Shown here one piece after another: positions 16,413 through 24,294 of a DNA stretch of 32,663 bases. A model generated the notes under the pieces. That model was not told where the DNA came from. It saw only the letters and a list, made by a program, of their open reading frames with translations, and made no database searches. Location of the stretch: assembly GCA_028727605.1 (NCBI GenBank), contig JAQYOA010000248.1, positions 1 through 32,663 on the forward strand, written 5' to 3'. The stretch is from Lachnospiraceae bacterium. GTDB lineage: Bacteria > Bacillota > Clostridia > Lachnospirales > Lachnospiraceae. How positions within the stretch are numbered: position 1 is the first letter of the stretch; every line of letters starts with the position of its first letter. Made by a program: the position numbers and the translations under genes.

Positions 16413-17135
16413 ATGAAAAAAAACAAACACGTAATGAAACTCGTATTCCTTGCCATGATGGTGGCGCTGGGCGTCGTAATCTCTCCGATTCTTCGGGTAG
16501 AAGGCATGTGCCCGATGGCACACTTTATTAATGTCACCTGTGCTGTTCTTTTAGGACCGTGGTATGCCTTTGTCTGTGCACTGGCAATCGGTATCATTCG
16601 AATGGCTTTTATGGGCATTCCGCCTCTTGCTCTTACCGGAGCCGTGTTCGGTGCTTTTCTTTCAGGCATGCTTTACCGTCTCTCAAAAGGCAAACTGGTC
16701 TGCGCCTTTATCGGTGAAGTGATTGGAACCGGTATCATCGGAGCGATCGTTTCCTATCCTGTTATGACTTTTCTCTGGGGAAGGACAGGCCTTACCTGGT
16801 TTTTCTATGTGCCCTCTTTCATCGCAGGCACACTGATCGGCGGAAGTCTGGCGTTTCTTTTCCTCAAACATCTGCAAAAAGCCAGACTGTTATCCACTTT
16901 CCAGGATGCGCTTGGCTCAAAAGTCTATGAAGGAAGCGATACGGTAGCAAATGATGCTCTTGGTATTGCATTTCTTGGTTTTATCGGCTATCTGGCAACC
17001 CTGATTGCAGTACGTGTCTTTGTCAGCTCCCCGGGACCGCTGGCAAACAGCCTGAAATACATTGTACTGGCTGCCTTTGTCCTTGGAGCCGCCCTTTACT
17101 GGCTTGTAAAAAGACCCAAAACCGCAAAAGCTTAA
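16413..17135 (+). CDS. thiW: ThiW-type ECF transporter S component with a C-terminal extension
   Basis: A 240-residue membrane protein. The first 160 residues match the ThiW family of energy-coupling-factor substrate-binding subunits thought to import the thiazole moiety of thiamine: RVEGMCPMAHFINVTCAVLLGP, IRMAFMGIPPLALTGAVFGAFLSGMLY. The remaining 80 residues add a polar linker and two hydrophobic segments, longer than the usual ThiW of under 200 residues. GGAGG lies 5 bases before the ATG. thiM follows after 19 bases, which supports a thiazole-salvage role. No ECF ATPase or T component is adjacent; shared ones elsewhere are presumed. Expression is probably set by the leader and its terminator. 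Confidence 0.85.
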   Translation: MKKNKHVMKLVFLAMMVALGVVISPILRVEGMCPMAHFINVTCAVLLGPWYAFVCALAIGIIRMAFMGIPPLALTGAVFGAFLSGMLYRLSKGKLVCAFIGEVIGTGIIGAIVSYPVMTFLWGRTGLTWFFYVPSFIAGTLIGGSLAFLFLKHLQKARLLSTFQDALGSKVYEGSDTVANDALGIAFLGFIGYLATLIAVRVFVSSPGPLANSLKYIVLAAFVLGAALYWLVKRPKTAKA

Positions 17136-17154
17136 AGAACAGGGAGAATGAAAA

Positions 17155-17982
17155 ATGCAGGATTTCATGGAACAATTTCGCAGTGCCCGTGCTGCTGTAC
17201 AGGCAAAAAGCCCACTGATTCACAGCATTACAAGTCCGATCGCCGTAAATGACTGTGCAAACGCCGTATTGGCGCTTGGCGCAAAACCGATCATGGCGGA
17301 ACATCCCCTGGAAGTCGCAAAAATCGCACGAATGGCAGATGCACTGACCGTCAGCCTTGCCAACATTACCGATGCAAGAGCCCAATCCATCCTGATTGCA
17401 GGCCATGAAAAGTCCGGAGTGATTGATCTGGTAGGAATCAACTGCAGTGAACTGCGCATGGAAATCGCCCGGACATTTATCCGGGACTGTCATCCATCCG
17501 TAATCAAGGGAAATGCTTCCGAAATACGCGCCATCGTCGGAGCCGATTTTGACGCCTGCGGCATCGATGTCGGAAAAAAAGATGCGGTATCAAAGAATCA
17601 GCCGGACTCCATCGCGCGCATGGCGAATCTCATGAAACCATACGCAGCCCGTACCGGTGCTGTTATTTTATCTACCGGTGAAGTAGATCTGATCGCCGCT
17701 CCTGACGGTCAGACCGTCTATTCCATCGAAAACGGCACGCCAAATCTGGCGAAGGTCACCGGTACCGGCTGTATGCTGACCTGCATTCTCGGTGTATATC
17801 TTTCTGTCACCGATCCTCTCAGCGCAGCTCTTTTATCCGCTGTCACTCTCGGAATCGCAGGCGAGACTGCAGATGCAAGCTGCGGACTTGGCACCTACCG
17901 CGTGGGATTGATCGATGCTCTGTCACTTCTGAGTGACGAACTGATCTCGCAGAGAGCAAAAATATCCCTGACACAGTTTTGA
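17155..17982 (+). CDS. thiM: Hydroxyethylthiazole kinase
   Basis: A 275-residue ribokinase-like enzyme that phosphorylates 4-methyl-5-(2-hydroxyethyl)thiazole for thiamine salvage. Family motifs: PLIHSITSPIAVNDCANAVLALGAKPIMAEHP at the N-terminus, KGNASEI at 118-124 and the catalytic VTGTGCMLTC (C206). The common DPVGVGAT substrate motif reads DLVGINCS (91-98), a variant that might change specificity or simply be a lineage form. GGGAG lies 8 bases before the ATG. It is the second gene of the thiW-thiM operon. thiE and thiD are not nearby. Assignment is firm. Confidence 0.93.
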   Translation: MQDFMEQFRSARAAVQAKSPLIHSITSPIAVNDCANAVLALGAKPIMAEHPLEVAKIARMADALTVSLANITDARAQSILIAGHEKSGVIDLVGINCSELRMEIARTFIRDCHPSVIKGNASEIRAIVGADFDACGIDVGKKDAVSKNQPDSIARMANLMKPYAARTGAVILSTGEVDLIAAPDGQTVYSIENGTPNLAKVTGTGCMLTCILGVYLSVTDPLSAALLSAVTLGIAGETADASCGLGTYRVGLIDALSLLSDELISQRAKISLTQF

Positions 17983-17987
17983 ATTCC

Positions 17988-18017
17988 TTGACATGCTTTT
18001 TGTTGAAACGATATAAT
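17988..18017 (+). promoter_or_regulatory. Sigma-A promoter of the flavoprotein gene
   Basis: Consensus TTGACA (17988-17993) and TATAAT (18012-18017) with an 18-base spacer. The -10 box overlaps the left arm of the following hairpin, so transcripts starting here (about 18024) lack most of that arm. Confidence 0.82.
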
Positions 18018-18078
18018 GATACCAGCAGATTTCAAAAACGTGCAGCGCGAAGAAATCCGCTGGTATCATTCTTTATTA
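18015..18078 (+). terminator. Terminator of the thiW-thiM operon, overlapping the next promoter
   Basis: A perfect 12-base stem (18015-18026 with 18059-18070) stacked on a 6-base stem (GATTTC/GAAATC) across a 1x1 mismatch, then the T-rich CTTTATTAT. It ends read-through from thiM but would not form fully on RNA initiated at the embedded promoter. Confidence 0.8.
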
Positions 18079-18113
18079 TCAAAAAATCGTCGTAAACAAA
18101 GGAGCTGATGAAT

Positions 18114-19484
18114 ATGAAATATGATGTTATCATCGTCGGTGCCGGCCCCGGAGGTATTTTTTCGGCCTATGAACTGGTTCAAAAAAGACCGGAATTGAAA
18201 ATTGCAGTTTTCGAAGAAGGATATCCTCTGGAAAAAAGGCATTGTCCGATTGACGGTGACAAAGTAAAAAGCTGTATCAAATGCAAGACCTGTGCAATCA
18301 TGAGTGGTTTTGGCGGAGCCGGAGCGTTTTCCGATGGCAAATACAACATTACAAACGATTTCGGCGGTACTCTTTACGAACACGTCGGTAAAAAGCAGGC
18401 AATTGAACTGATGCAGTATGTAGATGAGATCAATGTTTCCCACGGCGGATGGGATACAAAAATGTATTCCACAGCTCAAACGAAATTCAAAAAGCTCTGC
18501 ATTCAGAATAAACTGCGCCTTTTGGACGCCTCTGTGAGACATTTGGGCACAGATATCAATTACGTGGTTCTGGAAAATCTGTATGCCATATTAAAGGAAA
18601 AGGTAACTTTCTTTTTCCAGACACCGGTTAAGACACTGGAAATCATCGAGGATGGCTACCGCGTCTACCACGATGATACCTTTGACGACTGTACCAATTG
18701 CATCATTTCCGTGGGACGAAGCGGAAGCAAATGGATGGAAAAAGTCTGCGGCGAACTGAATATCCCAACAAAATCAAATCGTGTGGATCTCGGTGTCCGC
18801 GTGGAACTTCCCGCCGTGATTTTTTCTCACCTGACAGATGAATTGTATGAGAGCAAAATTGTCTATCGGACAGAAAAATTCGAAGATAATGTGCGCACCT
18901 TCTGTATGAACCCCCACGGCATTGTCGTGAATGAAAATACCAAGGGAATCGTAACGGTCAACGGCCATAGTTATGAAGATCCCTCAAAACAGACGGAAAA
19001 TACAAATTTTGCCCTTCTGGTGGCAAAGCATTTTTCCGAACCGTTCAAAGACAGCAACGGATACGGAGAAAGTATCGCCAGACTTTCCAATATGCTCGGC
19101 GGCGGTGTCATCGTACAGCGTTTCGGTGATCTGGTTCGCGGACGCCGCAGTACCGTAAGCCGTATTGAGGAGGGGATGGTTCGTCCCACACTCGCTGCAA
19201 CTCCCGGTGACTTAAGTCTGGTACTTCCAAAGCGAATACTGGATGGAATTATTGAAATGATCTATGCCTTGGATAAAATAGCCCCCGGAACGGCCAATGA
19301 TGATACTCTTCTTTACGGTGTGGAAGTAAAATTTTACAACATGGAAGTGGAAATCGATGAGAATCTGGAGACCAGATACAAAGGACTCTATGTCATCGGC
19401 GACGGCAGCGGCGTCACTCACTCTCTGTCTCATGCTTCCGCCAGCGGAGTTTATGTCGCACGAAAAATTGCTTCCGGTCAATGA
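18114..19484 (+). CDS. FAD-dependent dehydrogenase of the COG2509 family
   Basis: A 456-residue flavoprotein. The N-terminal Rossmann motif YDVIIVGAGPGGIFSAYEL binds FAD. A cysteine set C44, C54, C57 and C60 lies just before GFGGAGAFSDGK, a family-typical arrangement that could hold an Fe-S cluster or zinc. The C-terminal FAD motif is LYVIGDGSGVTHSLSHASASGVYVA. The function of the family is not established; these proteins are annotated as uncharacterised NAD(FAD)-utilising dehydrogenases. The ATG at 18114 is 9 bases after GGAG; another in-frame ATG at 18108 is only 3 bases away from it and less likely. It has its own promoter. Confidence 0.9.
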   Translation: MKYDVIIVGAGPGGIFSAYELVQKRPELKIAVFEEGYPLEKRHCPIDGDKVKSCIKCKTCAIMSGFGGAGAFSDGKYNITNDFGGTLYEHVGKKQAIELMQYVDEINVSHGGWDTKMYSTAQTKFKKLCIQNKLRLLDASVRHLGTDINYVVLENLYAILKEKVTFFFQTPVKTLEIIEDGYRVYHDDTFDDCTNCIISVGRSGSKWMEKVCGELNIPTKSNRVDLGVRVELPAVIFSHLTDELYESKIVYRTEKFEDNVRTFCMNPHGIVVNENTKGIVTVNGHSYEDPSKQTENTNFALLVAKHFSEPFKDSNGYGESIARLSNMLGGGVIVQRFGDLVRGRRSTVSRIEEGMVRPTLAATPGDLSLVLPKRILDGIIEMIYALDKIAPGTANDDTLLYGVEVKFYNMEVEIDENLETRYKGLYVIGDGSGVTHSLSHASASGVYVARKIASGQ

Positions 19485-19513
19485 CAGCAAGCGTCTTGAC
19501 AGCGGAATATTGC

Positions 19514-19556
19514 AAAAAGATCCCGGCAGATTTTCCTGTATCATCTGCCGGGATCT
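19514..19556. terminator. Terminator between the flavoprotein and MATE genes
   Basis: A perfect 14-base stem, AGATCCCGGCAGAT (19518-19531) with 19543-19556. On the minus strand it is followed by TTTTTG, so it mainly ends the MATE transcript; on the plus strand only a weak pyrimidine tract follows. Confidence 0.88.
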
Positions 19557-19568
19557 CCTATTCTCTTC

Positions 19569-20921
19569 TTATACATCATCTCTTGTCAGTTTCCGTACCC
19601 ATTTTCCATGATTTGCCACCAGAAATGCCGGAACACATTTGAAAATCTGGTCTGCGTTCAGACAGCAGACAACCACCGCCGGGGATGCCTTGACGACAAA
19701 TGCCATAAAAAATGACAGCGGCAGCACAATCATCCAGATGCTGACCAGATCCAGCTTTACCACATACATGGCATTGCCGCCTCCGCGGATAATACCGGTA
19801 TTTGTTGCCATCTGATACGACATACCCACACAGACAACACTCAGGATCTTCAGAAATGTATTGGCCATTTCTTTCGTCTCCGGCAGCAGATCGTACAGAC
19901 TCAGCACCGGAATGCGCAGGAAATATAACAGCGTTCCCGAGATCAGACCAATCAGCAAAAATATTTTCTGCAGCCTTACGGCATAGGTTTCCACCTTTTC
20001 CATATCGCCGCTTCCCACCGTTTTTCCGATCATGACAGAGGCGGCAGAAGATGCACCGACCGCCATGGATTTCACCATCAGAAACAGATTCGATGCTGCG
20101 CTGTTTGCAGCAATCGCTGCAGAAGTCATATGTCCCAGGATCGCTGTCTGCAATGCCGTATTCACTCCCCAGAGCCCCTGAGTAATCATCACCGGAGCGG
20201 TAACCTTAAAATAATCTTTGCAAAGTATCCGGTCGAACTGAAGATAATCTTTCAGACGCAGTTTCAAAGTCTTTTCTTTTTTCCACAGATAAAAGACAAG
20301 AACTGCCGTTTCCATCATTCTCGCAGTCAGCGTCCCGATTGCAGCACCTTCCACACCGAGCCTTGGAGCTCCAAAGTTTCCGAAAATCAGCAGATAATTG
20401 ATTCCGCAGTTTACAAAAAACGTCATCACAGACAAATAAAATGCGATTTTTACCGTTCCTATACTCCGAAGTGTCGCCAGCAGAATCTGTGTCACCGCAA
20501 AAAACAGATAGGTAAACCGGATAATGTTCAGATACCGCATTCCCTGGGCAATAATCAGCTCATCTGTAGTAAAAATACGAAGAAGCTGGCCGGGAAACAG
20601 GCTTGCTGCCAAAAACAGAATTACTCCAATGAAAAGTCCCGTGCGCATCGCCAGGGAGGCAATTCTTTTCATCGGAGCAATCTGCCGTTTTCCCCAGTAC
20701 TGACTGCCGAAAATCACCATTCCTTCCCCTGCCGCAAATAAAATCTGCTGGTAGACAAACTGAATCTGATTGACAGCAGTCACACCGGAAAGTGCCGTCT
20801 CACTAAACGCCCCCAGCATAATATTATCTGCCAGGTTCACACTGAGCGTAATCACATTCTGCAGAACAAGCGCCGGATATATGGAAAAGAAATTTCGGTA
20901 GAAATCTTTGTCAAATTTCAT
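19569..20921 (-). CDS. MATE family efflux transporter
   Basis: A 450-residue protein with about 12 transmembrane segments in two MatE repeats: residues 10-160, with QNVITLSVNLADNIMLGAFSETALSGVTAVNQIQF, and residues 230-390, with QGLWGVNTALQTAILGHMTSAAIAANS. Such proteins export drugs, toxins or metabolites in exchange for sodium or protons; the substrate cannot be predicted. AGAGGAA lies 6 bases before the ATG. It has its own promoter in the short gap after uxaC and does not belong to the hexuronate regulon by function. Confidence 0.93.
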   Translation of the reverse strand: MKFDKDFYRNFFSIYPALVLQNVITLSVNLADNIMLGAFSETALSGVTAVNQIQFVYQQILFAAGEGMVIFGSQYWGKRQIAPMKRIASLAMRTGLFIGVILFLAASLFPGQLLRIFTTDELIIAQGMRYLNIIRFTYLFFAVTQILLATLRSIGTVKIAFYLSVMTFFVNCGINYLLIFGNFGAPRLGVEGAAIGTLTARMMETAVLVFYLWKKEKTLKLRLKDYLQFDRILCKDYFKVTAPVMITQGLWGVNTALQTAILGHMTSAAIAANSAASNLFLMVKSMAVGASSAASVMIGKTVGSGDMEKVETYAVRLQKIFLLIGLISGTLLYFLRIPVLSLYDLLPETKEMANTFLKILSVVCVGMSYQMATNTGIIRGGGNAMYVVKLDLVSIWMIVLPLSFFMAFVVKASPAVVVCCLNADQIFKCVPAFLVANHGKWVRKLTRDDV

Positions 20922-20971
20922 ATTTTATTCCTCTTTTGCTTTCTTTTTCGATTCTGTCCTTCCACAGACCC

Positions 20972-21000
20972 ATTTTAACAGCGCCTAACGCAAAATGCAA
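20972..21000 (-). promoter_or_regulatory. Candidate promoter of the MATE gene
   Basis: Minus-strand TTGCAT at 20995-21000 and TAAAAT at 20972-20977 with a 17-base spacer. It lies in the 91-base gap between uxaC and the MATE gene. No terminator for uxaC is visible here, so some read-through is possible. Confidence 0.6.
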
Positions 21001-21012
21001 GAAGCAGCACTC

Positions 21013-22428
21013 TTATTTCGTATCCAGATGGAAATTAAAGTATCTTACCGCATTGTTGTAAGAAATTCCCTTAATAATTTTCTCCAGTGTTTTCATATCT
21101 TTCGGATATTCTCCGTTTTCTACCCAGCCTCCGATCAGATCACAGAGGATTCTTCTGAAATACTCATGTCTCGGATAGGAAAGAAAACTTCTGGAGTCGG
21201 TCAGCATACCGATAAAGTTTCCAAGCAGTCCCAGATTTGCCAGAGAGGTCATCTGTTTTACCATACCGGTTTTGTTGTCATTGAACCACCATGCAGATCC
21301 CTGCTGAATCTTTCCGATCGCAGAGGAATCCTGGAAGCAGCCAAGGATCGTGCCCAGCGCTTCATCATCGTTTGGATTCAGGCTGTACAGAATGGTCTTT
21401 GGCAAACTGCCTGCTTCATTCAGCGCGTTCAGAAAATCTGCTGTTTCACTGGAGGGTGCATAATTATTGATACAGTCATATCCGGTATCCGGTCCCAGTT
21501 TACGATACATGTTCGTATTATTATCCCGTTTGCATCCATAGTGAAGCTGCATTGCCCAGCCAAGTTTATTGTACTCTCCTGCAGCAAACATCATAAATGC
21601 TGTTTTAAACTTCAGCTCCTCTTCTCTGCTGATCTGATTTCCCTGCAGGCGCTTTGCAAAAATCTGCTCAATCTCTTCTTCCCCGGCCGGAGCATACATC
21701 ACATACTCCAGTGCATGGTCACTTGCACGACATCCCATCTCATCAAAAAATGCCATACGTTTGCGCAGAGCAGTTTTCAGATCCTCAAAGGTATTGATCT
21801 TTACATCTGCTGCCGTTCCAAGCTTCTCCAGATATTTGGTATAATCCGGTTTTTCCAGGTTCATCGCCTTGTCCGGACGCCACGCCGGAAGAACCTGAAC
21901 TTCAAAAGTATCATCCTGCGCAATCTTTTTATGCCACAAAAGGTCGTCCGCCGGATCATCCGTAGTGCAGATCAGGGTGACATTTGACTGACGGATCAGA
22001 TTGCGGACACTCATGGAATCCTCCTGCAGTTTTGCATTACACAGATTCCAGACTTCCTCCGCTGTATCTCCGTTCAGTACTCCGTGATATCCGAAAAATC
22101 TCTGCAGTTCCAGATGACTCCAGTGATACAGCGGATTTCCAATCGCTTTTTCCAGTGTTTCCGCCCATTTCTGGAATTTTTCCCGATCCGGAGCATCTCC
22201 CGTTATGTAATACTCATCCACACCGTTGGAGCGCATCTGACGCCATTTATAATGGTCTCCGCCCAACCAGACCTGAGTAATATTGTCAAACTTTCTGTCC
22301 TCGGCAATTTCTCTGGGATTGATGTGACAGTGATAATCCAGAACCGGAACCGCTGCTGCAAAATTATGATACAGCTCTTTCGCTGTCTCTGTGTTTAACA
22401 AAAAATCCTGATCCATAAATGCTTTCAT
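21013..22428 (-). CDS. uxaC: Glucuronate/galacturonate isomerase
   Basis: A 471-residue cytosolic amidohydrolase-fold enzyme that isomerises galacturonate to tagaturonate and glucuronate to fructuronate. The N-terminus has the HxH metal motif in VLDYHCHINPREIAEDR (H33, H35), followed by WLGGDHYKWRQMRSNGV and LYHWSHLELQRFFG, hallmark UxaC stretches. The length matches the family. AGGAGG lies 9 bases before the ATG. It is the last gene of the lacI-dctPQM-uxaC arm, 29 bases after dctM, and works with the divergent uxaB and uxaA. Confidence 0.97.
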   Translation of the reverse strand: MKAFMDQDFLLNTETAKELYHNFAAAVPVLDYHCHINPREIAEDRKFDNITQVWLGGDHYKWRQMRSNGVDEYYITGDAPDREKFQKWAETLEKAIGNPLYHWSHLELQRFFGYHGVLNGDTAEEVWNLCNAKLQEDSMSVRNLIRQSNVTLICTTDDPADDLLWHKKIAQDDTFEVQVLPAWRPDKAMNLEKPDYTKYLEKLGTAADVKINTFEDLKTALRKRMAFFDEMGCRASDHALEYVMYAPAGEEEIEQIFAKRLQGNQISREEELKFKTAFMMFAAGEYNKLGWAMQLHYGCKRDNNTNMYRKLGPDTGYDCINNYAPSSETADFLNALNEAGSLPKTILYSLNPNDDEALGTILGCFQDSSAIGKIQQGSAWWFNDNKTGMVKQMTSLANLGLLGNFIGMLTDSRSFLSYPRHEYFRRILCDLIGGWVENGEYPKDMKTLEKIIKGISYNNAVRYFNFHLDTK

Positions 22429-22457
22429 CGTTTTAAGCCTCCTCTTAAATTCTCATT

Positions 22458-23765
22458 TTATACATATCCCATCAGACTCGGCAGCCAGAGAGAAATCTGC
22501 GGGATATAAGTTACCATCAAAAGTACAACAAAAATAGCAGCAAAATAAATCAACAGCTGTCGGATTACCGTCTCAATCTTCACTCCACCAACTTTTACAC
22601 CTACAAACAATGTCGTTCCCACCGGCGGTGTGATCGTTCCGATACAAAGGTTAAAGATCATCATAATTCCAAAATGTACCGTATTCATTCCAAGTGCCTG
22701 ACACACGGGAAGAAAAATAGGGGTAAAGATCAGGCAGGCCGGTGTCATATCCATAAAGGTTCCGACAACCAGCAAAATAAGATTGATCAGAAACAGAATC
22801 ACATACTTGTTATTGCTGATGGAGAGCAGACCAGAGGATACCAGCGCCGGAATATTGGTAAACGCCATTACCCAGGACATAATCGAGGATACACCGATCA
22901 GAAAGATAATGATACCCGTCATTTCTGCACTTTCTTTCTGAATTTTCGGCAAGTCTCTCCACTTAATGGATTTATATCCGTACAGGGAAAGAAACAGGCT
23001 GTATACCACCGCCACAACAGAACCTTCTGTCGCAGTAAAGATGCCCCCGATAATACCTCCGATTACAATCACGATCAGCAAAAGACAGGGAAGTGCCTGC
23101 AGGAAAATATTCCATTTTTCTTTTGCTGTAAATTTTGTGGAGCTTCTGTATCCGTGTTTTTTTGCAATAAAAAAGATTACCAGCATGCAGGCCAGACCCC
23201 AGAGAATTCCCGGAATATATCCTGCCATAAACAGTGCAGCGACAGAAGTTCCGCCGCTGACCAGCGAAAATGTAATCATAACATTACTTGGCGGAATCAA
23301 AAGACCGGTCGGTGCTGTTGCAATATTGGCAGCAGCAGAAAAATTGGGATCGTATCCTTCTTCTTTTTCAATTGGTCCGATAATGGAACCCATTGCAGAA
23401 GCCGCAGCGGTACCGGAACCGGAAATCGCTCCAAACAGCATGTTTGCAAGTACATTTGTCTGCGCCAGTGCACCTGGTGTTCTTCCTGTCAGAACTTTTG
23501 CAAAATTAATCAGACGTATCGCAATGCCGCCTTTATTCATAATATTTCCGGCCAGAATGAAGAAAGGAATTGCCAGCAGACTGAACACGGAAATACCGGA
23601 AAAAATTCTCTGTGCGCCGGTCAAAACGGCAACACCGGTATCCATAATCGGAAGAATTGCGCACACAGATGAAATTCCAAGCGCTACTGCGATCGGAACA
23701 CCCGCCAGCAGAAGAACCGCCAGCACGACCAGAATAATCAAACCACATACAAGAGCAGTATTCAT
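22458..23765 (-). CDS. dctM: TRAP transporter large permease subunit
   Basis: A 435-residue membrane protein of the DctM family with about 12 hydrophobic segments. Motifs include GVPIAVALGISS near the start, FGAISGSGTAAASAMGSI, TAPTGLLIPPSNVMI and FMDMTPACLIFTPIFLPV. It forms the transport channel with DctQ and is driven by a sodium gradient. The ATG at 23765 is 12 bases after GGAG, rather far; a three-codon frame (ATG ACA ATA TGA) starts at 23773, closer to that site, and its stop overlaps the dctM start, so re-initiation is possible. Given the neighbours, hexuronate is the likely cargo. Confidence 0.95.
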   Translation of the reverse strand: MNTALVCGLIILVVLAVLLLAGVPIAVALGISSVCAILPIMDTGVAVLTGAQRIFSGISVFSLLAIPFFILAGNIMNKGGIAIRLINFAKVLTGRTPGALAQTNVLANMLFGAISGSGTAAASAMGSIIGPIEKEEGYDPNFSAAANIATAPTGLLIPPSNVMITFSLVSGGTSVAALFMAGYIPGILWGLACMLVIFFIAKKHGYRSSTKFTAKEKWNIFLQALPCLLLIVIVIGGIIGGIFTATEGSVVAVVYSLFLSLYGYKSIKWRDLPKIQKESAEMTGIIIFLIGVSSIMSWVMAFTNIPALVSSGLLSISNNKYVILFLINLILLVVGTFMDMTPACLIFTPIFLPVCQALGMNTVHFGIMMIFNLCIGTITPPVGTTLFVGVKVGGVKIETVIRQLLIYFAAIFVVLLMVTYIPQISLWLPSLMGYV

Positions 23766-23790
23766 ATTGTCATTTCACTCCTTTCCACAA

Positions 23791-24294
23791 TCACTCTTTG
23801 ACTTCTCTTTGCTCACGTTCCACACCGGCAATCAGATCGATGATGTTCAAAACAGAATACACCACGATCAGCACACCGGAAATCGGAAGGATTGCATACA
23901 CAATTCCCATGGGAATTCCAAGAGAAGCTGTCGACTGTGTCATGGTCAGATCCATAATATTCACACCGCCATAGATCATTACGCTGCCGGCAAGAACCAG
24001 AATCAGGAATTCTCCGATCAGATTGAGTACTTTCCGTCCGAAAGCATTCAGCTTGTCTGCCAGAAATCCCATCCGCATATGATCTCTTTTTCCGAATACA
24101 TAGGCGCTGGCAAGAAGTGCCATCCAGGTAAAGCTGTAGGTCAGAAGTTCTTCTGATACCGTACTTGGATTCCGGAAAATAAACCGGGTTACAATCTGAT
24201 AAGTTCCGATGACAACCATCGCTGCAAAAATAAGCGCGCAGGCGGAACTTAAAATCAAATCGATCGTTTTACGAATCTTATGAAGTACTTTCAT
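23791..24294 (-). CDS. dctQ: TRAP transporter small permease subunit
   Basis: A 167-residue membrane protein with four hydrophobic segments, the DctQ fold: IDLILSSACALIFAAMVVIGTYQIVTRFIF at the start, the conserved region around EELLTYSFTWMALLASAYVFGKRDHMRMGFL, then two further helices. Its ATG directly follows the dctP stop (TAAATG), and the AGGAGG ribosome site lies inside the last dctP codons, so translation is coupled. It pairs with DctM. Confidence 0.95.
   Translation of the reverse strand: MKVLHKIRKTIDLILSSACALIFAAMVVIGTYQIVTRFIFRNPSTVSEELLTYSFTWMALLASAYVFGKRDHMRMGFLADKLNAFGRKVLNLIGEFLILVLAGSVMIYGGVNIMDLTMTQSTASLGIPMGIVYAILPISGVLIVVYSVLNIIDLIAGVEREQREVKE

Noticed and set aside
20995-21987. 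330-codon open frame on the plus strand
   Set aside because: It is antisense to uxaC, with no recognisable motifs; the minus-strand uxaC is unambiguous.
22674-24156. Overlapping plus-strand open frames of 332 and 396 codons
   Set aside because: They mirror the hydrophobic dctM/dctQ genes in antisense frames and have no ribosome site or family signature.
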